Assembly (NCBI RefSeq): GCF_003086295.3
Contig: NC_092044.1
Span: forward strand, 72,282,528-72,346,527
DNA length: 64,000 nucleotides
Source of the DNA: Arachis hypogaea
Taxonomy: Eukaryota; Streptophyta; Magnoliopsida; Fabales; Fabaceae
Direction of reading: 5' to 3'
Positions 23,235 to 35,470 of the stretch are shown one piece after another (the first letter of the stretch is position 1; each line of letters opens with the position of its first letter). Below the pieces are notes generated by a model. That model ran no database searches, had not been told where the DNA came from, and worked only from the letters and a program-made list of their open reading frames with translations. Both the position numbers and the translations under genes were made by a program.

Positions 23235-24359
23235 ATGGCATCCAAGGCCGGAGAAACCTCTAGAAAGAGGAAAGGGAAGGCAAAAGCTTCCACCTCCGAG
23301 TCATGGGAGATGGAGAGATTCATCTCAAGGGTGCATCAAGGCCACTTCTATGAAGTTGTGGCCTTGAAGAAAGTGATCCCCGAGGTCCCTTTCAAACTCA
23401 AAAAGAGTGAATATCCGGAGATCCGACATGAGATCCGAAGAAGAGGTTGGGAAGTTCTTACCAACCCCATTCAATAAGTCGGAATCTTAATGGTTCAAGA
23501 GTTCTATGCCAATGCATGGATCACCAAGAACCATGATCAAAGTGTGAACCCGGACCCAAAGAATTGGCTTACTATGGTTCGGGGGAAATACTTGGATTTT
23601 AGTCCGGAAAATGTAAGGTTGGCATTCAACTTGCCCATGATGCAAGGAGATGAACACCCTTACACTAGAAGGGTCAACTTTGATCAAAGGTTGGACCAAG
23701 TCCTCATAGACATTTGTGAAGAGGGCGCCCAATGGAAGAGAGATTCAAGAGGGAAGCCGGTTCAATTGAGAAGGCATGACCTCAAACCCGTGGCTAGGGG
23801 ATGGTTGGAGTTTATCCAACGCTCAATCATTCCCACTAGCAACCAGTCCGAAGTTACTATAGACCGAGCCATCATGATCCATAGCATCATGATTGGAGAA
23901 GAAATAGAGGTTCATGAGGTGATATCCTAAGAACTCTATAAGGTGGCGGACAAGTCCTCTACCTTGGCAAGGTTAGCCTTTCCTCATCTCATTTGTCACC
24001 TCTGTTATTCAGTTGGAGTTGACATAGAGGGAGACATCCCCATCGATGAGGACAAGCCCATCACTAAGAAAAAGATGGAGCAAACAAGAGATCCCTCTCA
24101 TCATCAAATCCCTGAGATGCCTCAAGGGATGCACTTTCCTCCACAAAACTATTGGGAGCAACTGAACACCTCCCTAGGAGAATTGAGTTCCAACATGGGA
24201 CAACTAAGGGTGGAGCACCAAGAACATTCCCTCCTCCTCTATGAAATTAAAGAAGATCAAAGAATCATGAGAGAGGAGCAACAAAGACAAGGAAGAGACA
24301 TTGAGGAGCTCAAGCACTCCATAGGATCTTCAAGAGGAAGAACAAGCCGCCATCACTAA
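23235..24359 (+). pseudogene. Putative plant transposon protein ORF (Transposase_32-like), two stops, element C
   Basis: A single frame of about 375 codons from ATG 23235 to 24359 is broken by TAA at 23475 and at 23928. At 23928 element B still has CAA (ISQELYKVADKS), so that stop is a C-to-T change. The order is a basic N-terminus (TSRKRKGKAKA), a central conserved part (FYANAWITKNHDQSVNPDPK, YLDFSPENVRLAFNLP, VARGWLEFIQRSIIPTSN), then a charged, probably coiled-coil C-terminus. The family is common in legume gypsy elements; its role is unknown. Confidence 0.68.
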
Positions 24360-25208
24360 GGTGGACCCGTTCTTGAATTTCCTTGTTCTTTATCTTCTGT
24401 TTTTCGAAAATTATGCTTATGTTTATCTATGTTTGTGTCTTGTGATCATTAGTGTCTTAGTGTCTATGCCTTAAAGTTATGACTGTCCTATGAATCCATC
24501 ACCTTTCTTGAATGAAAAATGTTCTTAATTGAAAAAAGAGAAGAATTGCATGAATTTTGAATTTTATAACAGTTTAATTATTTTGATGTGGTGGCAATAC
24601 TTTTGTTTTCTGAATGTATGCTTAAACAGTGCATATGTATTTTGAATTTGTGGTTCATGAATGTTGGCTCTTGAAAGAATGATGAAAAAGGAGACATGTT
24701 ACTGAGGATCTGAAAAATCATAAAAATGATTCTTGAAGCAAGAAAAAGCAGTGAATACAAAAAAAAAAGAATTTTCGAAAAAAAAAAAGAGAGAAAAGAG
24801 AAGAAAAGAAAGAAAAAGAAAGAAATAAAAGTTGTGATCCAAGGCAAAAAGAGTGTGCTTAAGAACCATGGACACCTCTAATTGGGGACTCTAGCAAAGC
24901 TGAGTCACAATCTGAAAAGGTTCACCCAACTATATGTCTGTGGCATGTATGTATCCGGTGGTAATACTGGAAGACAGAGTGCTTTGGGCCACGGCCAATT
25001 CTAAGTTCCTAAAGAAGCCAATCATTCTGAATTTCAAAGGATAGAGTGAGATGCCAAAACTGTTCAGAGGCAAAAAGCTAAAAGCCCCGCTCATCTAATT
25101 AATACTGATCTTCATAGATGTTTTTGGAATTCATTGCATATTCTCTTCTTTTTATCTTATTTGATTTTCAGTTGCTTGAGGACAAGCAACAATTTAAGTT
25201 TGGTGTTG
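24360..25208. other. 3' non-coding part of element C with purine tract
   Basis: It contains an unbroken purine run of about 49 bases at 24777-24825, mirrored in element B. Just before the 3' LTR it reads GAGGACAAGCAACAATTTAA followed by GTTTGGTGTTG. No gene is seen. Confidence 0.65.
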
Positions 25209-26820
25209 TGATGAGCGGATAATTTATACGCTTTTTGGCATTATTTTTAGTATGTTTTAGTATGATCTAGTTAGTTTTTAGTATAGTTTTATTAGTTTTT
25301 AGTTAAAATTCACTTTTCTGGACTTTACTACGAGTTTGTGTGTTTTTCTGTGATTTCAGGTATTTTCTGGCTGAAATTGAGGGACCTGAGCAAAAATCTG
25401 ATTCAGAGACTAAAAAGGACTGCAGATGTTGTTGGATTCTGACCTCCCTGCACTCAAAGTAGATTTTCTGGAGCTACAGAAGCCCAATTGGCGCGCTCTC
25501 AACGGCCTTGGAAAGTAGACATCCTGGGCTTTCCAGCAATATATGATAGTTTATACTTTGCCCAAGATTTGATGGCCCAAACCGGCGTTCAAAGTCACCC
25601 TCAGGATTTCCAGCGTTAAACGCCGGAACTGGCACAAGGATGGGAGTTAAACGCCCAAACTGGCACCAAAGCTGGCGTTTAACTCCAAGAAGAGTCTCTA
25701 CACGAAACTGCTTCAATGCTCAGCCCAAGCACACACCAAGTGGGCCCGGAAGTAGATTTTTATGTCATTTACTCATCTCTGTAAACCCTAGGCTACTAGT
25801 TCTCTATATATAGGACCTTTTACTATTGTATTTTAATCTTTGGATCATTTTGGATCTTTTGATCATTTTTGATCTTAGGATCATCTTTGGACATCTAGTT
25901 CTTAGATCATTGGGAGGCTGGCCTCACGGCCATGCCTAGACCTTGTTCTTATGTATTTTCAACGGTGGAGTTTCTACACACCATAGATTAAGGTGTGGAG
26001 CTCTGCTGTACCTCGAGTATTAATGCAATTACTATTGTTCTTCTATTCAATTCCGCTTGTTCTTGTTCTAAGATATCACTTGTTCTTCAACTTGATGAAT
26101 GTGATGATCCGTGACACTCATCATCATTCTCACCTATGAACGTGTGCCTGACAACCACCTCCGTTCTACCTTAGATTGGGTGGATATCTCTTGGATTCTT
26201 TAACCAGAATCTTCGTGGTATAAGCTAGAATTGATGGCGGCATTCAAGAGAATCCGGAAGGTCTAAACCTTGTCTGTGGTATTCTGAGTAGGATTCAATA
26301 ATTGAATGATTGTGACGAGCTTCAAACTCCTGAGGGCGGGGCGTTAGTGACAGACGCAAAAGAATCACTGGATTCTATTCCGGCCTGATTGAGAACCAAC
26401 AGATGGATAGCCGTGCCGTGACAGGGTGCGTTGAACATTTCCACTGAGAGGATGGGAGGTAGCCACTGACAACGGTGAAACCCTTGCTTACAGCTTGCCA
26501 TGGAAAGGAGTAAGAAGGATTGGATGAAGACAGTAGGAAAGCAGAGAGATGGAAGGGACCTAGCATCTCCATACGCTTATCTGAAATTCCCACCAATGAA
26601 TTACATAAGTATCTCTATCTTTATCTTTATGTTTCATTCGTATATCACCCATATCCATTTGAGTTTGCCTGACTAAGATTTACAAGGTGACCATAGCTTG
26701 CTTCATACCAACAATCTCTGTGGGATCGACCCTTACTCGCGTAAGGTTTATTACTTGGATGACCCAGTACACTTGCTGGTTAGTTGTGCGAAGTTGTAGT
26801 TATCACAATTTCGTCCACCA
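25209..26820 (+). repeat. 3' LTR of element C
   Basis: It begins TGATGAGCGGATAATTTATA and ends TTTCGTCCACCA at 26820, followed by GCACC. Length is 1612 bp. Confidence 0.9.
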
Positions 26821-26825
26821 GCACC
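26821..26825. other. Target site duplication GCACC, right copy
   Basis: GCACC follows the 3' LTR end and matches 16893-16897. Confidence 0.88.
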
Positions 26826-26999
26826 GCACACCGAAGCTAAGCGTTGTATAATTTGTTCAGGCAACACCTTCGACGCATACAGTTCATCAATGACACACAG
26901 AGGTTTATCTCTCCGGTTAATGTCCCTGACGATCATGTAGAATACTCCCCAACCAACGTATCTAAGCTCCAAACTCAGCAAAGAAGATTGTCTATACAT
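26826..26999 (-). pseudogene. 5' part of a small host ORF split by element C
   Basis: A minus-strand ATG at 26999 begins MYRQSSLLSLELRYVGWG; 58 codons end exactly at the duplication. The frame continues in 16897-16754 once the element and one duplication copy are removed, for about 105 residues in total. Its composition looks protein-like (IVRDINRRDKPLCVIDELYA), but I do not recognise it and upstream exons may exist. In the interrupted state the frame runs into LTR sequence and stops near 26751. Confidence 0.5.
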
Positions 27000-29098
27000 G
27001 CGTCGTTTCCTCCCTAAATCAGCTCCCTTAATTCAGAACCTGTTACCGTCTCTCTTGGGCGTGATGTGGAGGCAATTGTCTTGAGTGTCTATTAAATAAA
27101 GATCAGTGGTACAAGACAAAACCATGGCATAGTTAGTTTTCCAAATGTTTTTTAACAGAAGCATAACAACAAAAGAAGGAAAAATTATGGATATATGTAC
27201 ATCTGTTTCAAAGAGCTCGAAGACATAAAACTGGTTGTACGATTGTTGTATGTTCCTTAATGCATTAACATACCTAACCAACATAAAGAAACAACAGCAA
27301 ATAAAAAACAGGGGAGCGAAACCTAAAAGAATGGAGTAGCTAAACATTTCGTCACTCTATCTTTACTTCTTCTCTGCATGCAGTGATTTAAATATGCTCG
27401 ATTTTATTCTTTACAGATACGGCTGCTATCAAAGGATGTAGTAAAAATTCGAAGAACAAGCTTATCGGAATCCAGGTTCCATTCTTGTTTAATTACTTTG
27501 AAGATGGCTGTGATTGAAGGGAGGGAGATGCCAAGGAAGTGTTCAGACGAAGAATAGTTGATTAATGAGTGTAACTTTTTTCTTTTGAGTTTTTTTGCAA
27601 TGTTACTATGTTAGTTGAGAATTTATTAAACTTTTCAATGTGAGATTGATCCAAACGTCGAATCAGTGGTAGAGGGTAATTATTATTATCCAACTCTGTA
27701 TTATCCTAATGTTTGGAAAACGTAAAATATTCTTTAATTGATTGATTATCAAAATATTTTGGAAATGTGTAGCTTATAAATGTGCAGAAATCCCCTTTAA
27801 TTGAATAAGAAAATGTTTTCAAAATTATTATCCCTTCCTAATACACGTTGTTGTTAAAGAAAATGTTATAACTAATTTAATATTTAATTTGATTAGAATC
27901 GTAAACTAGTTTATTTGTTAAATACTATTAGGTATCAAGAAAACCAGTAATTAAATGATTTCAACATTTTAATTTATCCGGTTAATTTTGCCTCGAACAT
28001 TAAAGATTTTTTTAGTTTTATGTAGGTTAATAATTTTCATTTAATAATTTAAGTTTAAGTAGTAATAGTTATCAAAATAGGTAGTTACAGGCATTAAAAA
28101 AATATAAGATACCCAGTAATCAAATGATTTAAAAAATTGAATTTAAATTTCAAAAAAATTAAAAACTTTGTTTCGAGATTCAACCGGTTATATTTTAATC
28201 TAGCATTAATTTCACTAGTAACAAATGTTGAAGAATTTAACTTTGAAAGGAAATAGTAGTAGTTACGTAGAAACCGATTAATTAAATAATGTGTTTCAAC
28301 AGCTTTGCTAACATTAATTGGGTTAATAGCAAACAATTAATAATTTCAATTTCCTAGGATTTCGTTTTTTTTTTGGAAGGCAAATTAAACTTTATTTAGT
28401 TTTTCGTTAACAACGGGAATTGATGGAGAGGGAGTTACGGAGACTTATTGGGATAGGACGGAATATTTGTTAGAGATTATCAAAAAACGCAAGGTTTTAA
28501 TGGCTAAATTAAAATTTCAATTTTTTTTGTTAAACGCCGCGTTTTAATACCTCGCGTTTTACCTTATTTTTTTATTCAAAAGCGTGTAACATAAGTATCC
28601 TTCACTATTCACTTTCCATCTTCCTTCACAAAACACTCCTCATAGTAACCCCAGCCTATCTTTATCAATTTGCTGCTGAAGGTATCGACTCCAACAGCTT
28701 CGTCTCCGAGAAAATGTCAACCAAGGTAAAACTCTATCCTAACTCTTCTCCTTATAATGATCGGTTGTTAATCATCATCTGCATATAGTGTCAATGTAAT
28801 AAAAATTTAATGATTGTAAAATCAAAATTAGCCAGTTAACCTTTTTTAAATGGATGGGTGACTGATTTGGGTTTCTCATTTGTTCATCTGAAAAGGATTT
28901 TATGCATTTAGGTTTGATTAAAAGATTTTTCTGTTAAAGATTCAATAGTTAACGACAGTAATCCATTTCAACAAAATAAAGTTGCACTGTATGTGAAAAA
29001 ATTGAACCACTTTGTTTCCAATTCCAAAAACATGCATGTCTGTTGAACTCTGATTTTGTTCGTTTTTCAACATGATCTCTGTGTGACACTTGCCAAAT
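27000..29098. other. AT-rich intergenic DNA upstream of the B3 gene
   Basis: No supported gene is seen. Short open frames at 27033-27347 and 28094-28336 are AT-biased and have no recognisable motif. A possible non-coding or short first exon of the B3 gene near 28714 (ATGTCAACCAAG then GTAAAACT) cannot be confirmed. Confidence 0.4.
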
Positions 29099-30075
29099 AT
29101 GACGTCTTCGAAGGACAAGGGTAAGGGAGTGCAAGCGATGGATCACCGTACCACACATAACTATAAGTTGAGGTTTCTGAAGCCAGTAATAAGGCCATCA
29201 ATGTTCAAACTGGTAATTCACATCCCTTGACTACACACCTTTTAATTTACAAGTTTTTGTAATGCTATCGATGTTTTGACAGAACTTGAGATATGTGTAA
29301 CAGGCATTACCTATAACTCCCGATGAGCTACCAAACCGTACCCCCTACCTGGACCTGGTTGTCCCTGACGGAAGGAATAACCACTGTCGGTGCTTTTGGA
29401 CGCAACTCCAAAGTGGCAAAATTGCATTGACTCGTGGCTGGGAGGAGTTCTACCAGATGTATAAAATCAATCTGGACTCCATGCTATATTTCACACACAA
29501 AGGAAACTCCAATTTTCAAGTCCGAATTTTTGATTTTGGTGGCATTGAGAATTCATACCAACTCCGTGATCCTGAAGAACAACCATATGTAAGGACTGGT
29601 CATTATGAAATTGCAAAGTGTATCAACATCCCTCCTTCAGCCAGTGCCAGAGCCGTTGCCGCAAAGGTCAAAAGCAAGTGGCCTTTTTTGTGATGGACCT
29701 AACTGCTCCCATGATGTCGTCGTGATTGTTGGTAAGGATTAACTTCTTGCAACATTTTGGTTGAAATATTATTCTACTGAAGAAATCTTTAAATTAGCTA
29801 ATACTAACTGCAAGATCTTGTGTTATAATCAGCCGAACGTCCCTCATCTCAGTCACTTCACTGGTCAAAGGCACCCTATCATCCTTACACACGGCCACAT
29901 ACGGGTCGAAGCTACATATACAAGGTACAGTGGGAAAAGGGATGGTAGCTTCGACGTTATTTCTGGAGGATGGGAGAACTTTGCTTCATTGTGCAACTTC
30001 AAGCCAGGTGGTGTGGGGGTCTTCGAGGTGATATCAACTGAGCCAGTGATGATCCTCCAGGTTCGATGCAGATAG
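29099..30075 (+). pseudogene. B3-domain DNA-binding protein gene (REM-like), probably frameshifted
   Basis: Exon 1 (29099-29212) encodes MTSSKDKGKGVQAMDHRTTH then NYKLRFLKPVIRPSMFKL. A GT-AG intron leads to exon 2 (29304-29693), whose ALTRGWEEFYQMYKINLDSM and LYFTHKGNSNFQVRIFD match the second half of a plant B3 domain (G-W-x-x-F, then a hydrophobic strand). Exon 2 ends at TGA right after KSKWPF; one more T in the T6 run there would read on as FFVMDLTAP, the expected start of another B3 domain. A separate block at about 29796-30075 (GSFDVISGGWENFASLCNF, GVGVFEVISTEPVMILQV) is the second half of that domain. B3 proteins are nuclear transcription factors. The frameshift may be real decay or a sequence error. 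Confidence 0.6.
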
Positions 30076-32493
30076 GATGCATAAGGATGATTAACTGAAG
30101 GCGTAATGCCCCTGTATTTGACATCTTTGTGGATATATCATGCTAAGACTTTTCCCGTTGTTTTAGGAACTATGAAACTAGATTATATGTTTCTTGGTTG
30201 GTGAGCAATTATTTTGACTTTTTTTTGGGTGTTATTAAGTTGAAAACAACTTTGGGTATTAAGTAAATGAGAATCGTATTCGCAAATGTTATAGGTTTTT
30301 GCACTTTTTTTATTCACTTTACCATTTTAACTTGATTGGACAAAAATTTGTTTTCCAAGTACACATGGCAGAGTTGCCTTTTTTTTCTTTTTATTTAAGT
30401 AATGCCAGAATGAATTTATTACTTTGTTGGCCTTTACAAAAACTTTTAAAAAAAATCTGCCCCAATCGGTTAGGAAGACAAGAAAAACCTCATGTTTTTG
30501 TAAATGAAACTATTTTAATATGTTGGGTATTAAATTGGTCATTTTTAGGGGGGTTTTTTAAAATTGGTTTTCTTGGACCTTGAAATGTTAAAGAAAAAAA
30601 AGTGACTCGAGAAAGATGAACACACCAGTAATGTTTGAAGGAAGCCATATGTCACTAGTTTTTTTTTTTAATGTTTAACTTGGTTTAATGAAAAATCGTT
30701 TAATTTTTGGTATATAAACAGAATATTAAAAAATTAATCCGGCCCAGTCAATGAGTTAAATAGCCCAACAATAGTTTCCTTTAATAAGTCAAGGCTGGGT
30801 AATTTATTGTAGTTGGGCTTAGATCTCAACTGGGTCCCAGGTCCAGCGTGGAGTGTGAACTTTTTTTTTCTTATGGTCCTTAAGCAGATGTAATCAGAGG
30901 GTGATCCAGAATCGCAAACAAAGTAGGTAACCGCATACTTTGATATTATCATCCTATCACCTCAGCCATATCATGTTTGTGGTGGCTACTACCTTTAAGG
31001 CGTTCAATACTATATCTTCATGGTAAGAACTACTTCGTTTTCCCCTTCGATTAACATGTTTGACTTTGTACGTTATAAGTTATAAGGATCTGTGTGTTTC
31101 TCATTTGATTGATTTTTTTTTAATCACTTTGAAATCAGATGGACAGGGGTTGAAACATTGGAAACAACACGGAGAAGGTTGTGTCCAGTGCGAAAGGAAA
31201 TTGATGACGAACCTAATACCCAAAGAAAACAGGATTGGTAGTAGTTTGGTGGATCTTTTATTTTCGGGTATGTGAATATTTGATTTCTTTGCTTCAATGA
31301 ATACTAAATTTCTGTATATGTTATTTTTTGGCATTGTTGTTTGTGCAACCAGGTTGATTTTTAGGTCATTCTTCAGGCCACCTAATGATATCCAGAAACA
31401 CTAACGGATGAGGTACATGCGAACAATAGTAATTATAATGTTGCAGTCTATGCTTTCTTGAACTGTCTTAACAAATACTTTTCTTACAGTCATTGTTAAT
31501 TAATTTTTAATATCAGGTCATAATAGTCAACAATGTTATAGATACCAGATGACTACATTTTGGAAATATTCAAGCTCTCAATCTCAGGAAGCAAAACCCT
31601 GCCTATCAAAGTCAGGTTGTAGTCAAATAGCTGATAACATAACTATTGTTCAACCTAAAGGAAATTTCCACAGGGTTTCAAACATGTGTTGTTCCCACTT
31701 TTAAATTCTGTCAGTATGTAAAACTCTAACAACTTCAAAATGTTATTGAACCTAAACGAATATAAATGTGTTTATGTTTACGATTTTCTGCTTCATATAT
31801 AATACATTGATGACACATATATATTTGAAACTGCTTTCATACACAGTGTGCCATCTCCCCTTAAAAAAATTTCCAATTAATATACGAAATCCATAATAAC
31901 AAAATAGATTCACAACCTCAACGTCACAAAAGAGATTTACAACCATCTATGAACAATTCAACCTTGGAGACTACAACCCATTCAATCTAATAATTTGGTT
32001 GGTAAATCAAATGCACTATGAAGGGAAAATAATCCATTAACATAGCTCTAATTTATCAAATGTATTGCATAACCATAATGGTAGGAAGTCCTTACCCCAA
32101 ATGCAACCACAATAAACTGCAACTAAAATACAGCAATGTACGCAAAACACATGCATATCAGTGAACATGATTTTCATCATAATGGACTAAGTAGGGAAAA
32201 AAATCAAATTACACAACTCTAATTGATCAACTGAATTGCATAATCACAATGGTAGGAACTTGTTACCCAAAAATCAACCACAATTAACTGCAACGAGAAT
32301 ACAGCAATGTAAGCAAATCACATACTTATCCTAATGGACATATTCACAGTTAACGGAAATAAGTACACGTTAAAACTCCTCAATACCAAGCAACGACAAA
32401 TACATTGCAGTCAGTAAATCATGATACATCATGCTTTTAGAACCAATTATATTTCCATTGCACTATATTCAGAAGACTAATTCCTTCAAATGG
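30076..32493. other. Intergenic DNA
   Basis: About 2.4 kb of AT-rich sequence without a gene I can support. Short open frames (30299-30583, 31060-31275) lack motifs. Confidence 0.5.
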
Positions 32494-35470
32494 TCAAAGT
32501 GTCCTATGCATCGACGCGAACAATGCCATGTACGATCCTTGTTTGTTGCCACAAGGCAGTGACGATGGTAACGGATCTCGGACATCGATCTGCACATGTG
32601 GTGTGTCACATTTCTCATCAATGACATCATTAACGCATTCATAGTTCATGAATGAATGTCTCTTGTCCTGCTGTGGCTCCTTTACCTGCTTATGACATCA
32701 TAATCCCCAATCAGAAACCATAATCATGCATAAAACCATAACGGTCATTCATCGCAAAGTGGTTAAGGAGAGTTTTACGCATCACACCTGTGTTAACAAG
32801 TAGACATTTTTGTTAAAAAAACCATTCGTGGACACGATGTCAATGGATTCACTGCTTTCATGGAGGCTCCGCTGTTTTATAAATTTTTTAAACAAGAACA
32901 ACGAGATCTTCATTAATTTACCCAGTTCATGACACAGAAATTAGAGGTTTAGATTCAAAAAAATTACCTCATCAAAAGTGTTATCTTTACCCTTCCGGTT
33001 CCTCATACCCGTCGCCGTAAACTTCCTTGTTCCACCCTTTTTAAAAGGCTGTGCAATCACAGGAACATTCACATAGTTTAATGGTTTTTAAAGGAACACA
33101 CACCGAAAAAGATATTCACAGCAGGAGTCTAGTTAGAATAAACAAATCGTACCTTCGTCTTAGGTCCTAAGTGGTGTTCGGACTTAACTGAGATCGACCT
33201 CGAAGAATTACCAAACCTTTCTGGACTAAAAACTGAGTCCTTGGCTGATGCATTGCCGTCTGATCGATTGTGAGGTTTACCTTCCACACTATGCTGCATC
33301 AGATCTGGACAGCGCTTGTAGTAATGACTGTACTTGTGGCAATTAGAGCATGCTCTCTTCTTCCTCCAAGAAGACCTCTTGGAAGGGGCTCCTTTGCTTT
33401 TGACAACAAAGGGATCGTTGATGCCTTCCACGTTAACATTAGGAGTTGACTTACCTTGTTTGCGTGACTGCAGGTGGATAACTAAATTGACAAGTTCAGA
33501 CTGGACTTCATCAAAGTCTGCAAGATCCTTACAAGCAATATCACACAGCTTGTTGCAATTCGATGCTAATGCACCAACTCGAAACTTTAAGACCCTTTCG
33601 ATGTCATCATTCACAGGCATTTCTGTGATAATAAATTCGTTCTTTGCATTCTTTGTCCACCTTTTGTAGATCAACGAATCTGGAAACTCAAGTATGTTTT
33701 CGAACTTCATGGCACAGAAGACATGACTACACGGAATACCACGTGATTCAAACATCTTGCACGAGCACGAGAACAGATTTTTACCTCTATCGACTTCCAC
33801 CCGTCGATCTTTGGCCGGGTCTCCGAGAGCAGTCACACTGAACTCGACCTTGTCCAAGGTTGTGCTTAGTACCTTGATATTCAAAGCCCCTGCCCTCTGA
33901 ATCTCATTACGAATTTCCTTGAAAATGTTTCGCGTGAAATAACATGATGCAGATCTTTCATATACCTCCAACGACGTAATCATCACTGGCTCTGAGAGCT
34001 GAGACTTAAAGTCAGCTATTAATTCATTGTTTCTATACTCCTTTAAGGCCCTATCCAGGTTATGCATGAAATCAATGAGGGTGTTCTTGCGATTAACATA
34101 AAATCTGATGAGAGAATTTATACCTTCGTATTGTGATGTCGTCCTTATGTAACCGAAAAACTTATCCCGGAGGAAACAATGGGACCACATCGCACGAGTT
34201 TCGTACGTCTTTTCCATCCAGGTACTCCCAACAAGGTTGTGCTTATCCAAAATGGCTGCCCATCTCCGATCAAACTCTCTGTGGTCGTTGTTGTCGTATA
34301 TAAGACACTTAAAATCGCGCAGAAAATTAGGATTCTTTATATTTTCACATGCATTTCTCTGCAGATGCCATCCGCATAACTGATGGGTCGCATCAGGAAG
34401 AACATTCTTGATTGCATCTCGCATGGCAAGGTCTCCTTCAGTTATTACTGCTTTAGGACTTTTCCCACCCATCGCTTCAACAAAAGTTTCCAACAACCAC
34501 TTATACGTCTCTGTGCTTTCGTCGGATAGTAGGCCGAAGCTGAATATAACAGTCTGTCCGTGATGATTGCATCCGGAGAAAATGACCAAAGGCTTGTTGT
34601 ATTTATTCTTCTTGTAGGTTGAATCAAAGGCAACAATATCTCCAAAGCAGTGATAGTCGATAATTGACTGCCCATCTGCCCAAAAAATATGCTCGAGCCT
34701 TTCGTCACTAGTGAACGTATACTTTCCAAAGAACAGCGGATCGTTGTTTGACTTGCCAATCAAATAGTTTATTGCCGCATTGGCATCCCCGTTTTTAACT
34801 TTCGACTGACGATAACGATCAATGTGGTTGTACAAATCTTTGCATGTGAAGCCAGCATGACGATATCCACCCTTCTGGAACGCAATATACCCCATAATAT
34901 GGCAGGTCTTGATACCAAAATTATGAAGATTTTCCACTTGGACTTTATCAGTGACACTGAGACGACGATTGGCCGGAACCAGATGCACAAATTGTGAGAT
35001 TCCACAAAACATGATACCTTCCATATACCGTAGCCATAATCAAGCTTTACCCTAAGCCGAGCTGGACACTTGGTTCGCGTTAGTGACCTTGCCTCCCTTG
35101 ATCTATCATCCAGATCAAGATACCTCACATTCCTCCACCCCTCTTTGTTGCAAACAAGTTGCCTGCTAATGATTCTACCTTGATTATCCCTAACCATGTC
35201 GTCCTTCCTCATTACAAATCCATGCCAACAAGAATAAGTGTTATAAAATTGGCAAGCCTCATCCTCTGTCCTAAACTCCAGGTTCCAAATATCCTCCACC
35301 ATTAAATCTGCTATTCTTTTTACACCACAAACTTCTTCACTCTTGCTAGTAGAATCCAGTGAATCCACATCGTCGTCTTCAGCATCATCTTCTACATTCG
35401 GTTGATAATCGAAATCATCACCCAAATCATTATCAGAATCATTCTTCACATCAACCTCGTTTATGGACAT
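32494..35470 (-). CDS. FAR1-RELATED SEQUENCE (FHY3/FAR1, MULE-transposase-type) gene with one frameshift
   Basis: Exon 1 is 35470-33153 and small 3' exons are inferred at 33048-32968, 32871-32788 and 32685-32494, giving about 890 residues. Order: acidic N-terminus; FAR1 DNA-binding domain (about residues 60-165; EDEACQFYNTYSCWHGFVMR, TKCPARLRV); MULE transposase core with DIVAFDSTYKKNKYNKPL, AVITEGDLAMRDAI, QLCGWHLQRNACENI and TSQYEGINSL; SWIM zinc finger CSCKMFESRGIPCSH; and a Cys/His C-terminal motif (CSNCHKYSHYYKRC). A frameshift near 34985-34995, right at the HNH-like end of the DNA-binding domain, separates the two halves. FHY3/FAR1 proteins are transposase-derived nuclear regulators of light and other responses. 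I cannot tell a domesticated FRS gene from a MULE transposase; I saw no terminal inverted repeats around it. Confidence 0.8.

Larger units (their letters stand above)
16898..26820 (+). mobile_element. Complete non-autonomous Athila-like gypsy element C
   Basis: LTRs at 16898-18511 (1614 bp) and 25209-26820 (1612 bp) are bordered by GCACC duplications. A tRNA-Asp primer site, gag-protease ORF, plant-transposon-type ORF and purine tract follow in plus order. No reverse transcriptase, RNase H or integrase is visible. I count about 25 LTR differences (about 1.55%), nearly the same divergence as element B, its close relative in the opposite orientation 2.6 kb away. Confidence 0.9.

Noticed and set aside
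33334..34759. ORFs opposite or in other frames of the FAR1-type gene
   Set aside because: Shadow frames of a strongly supported protein.
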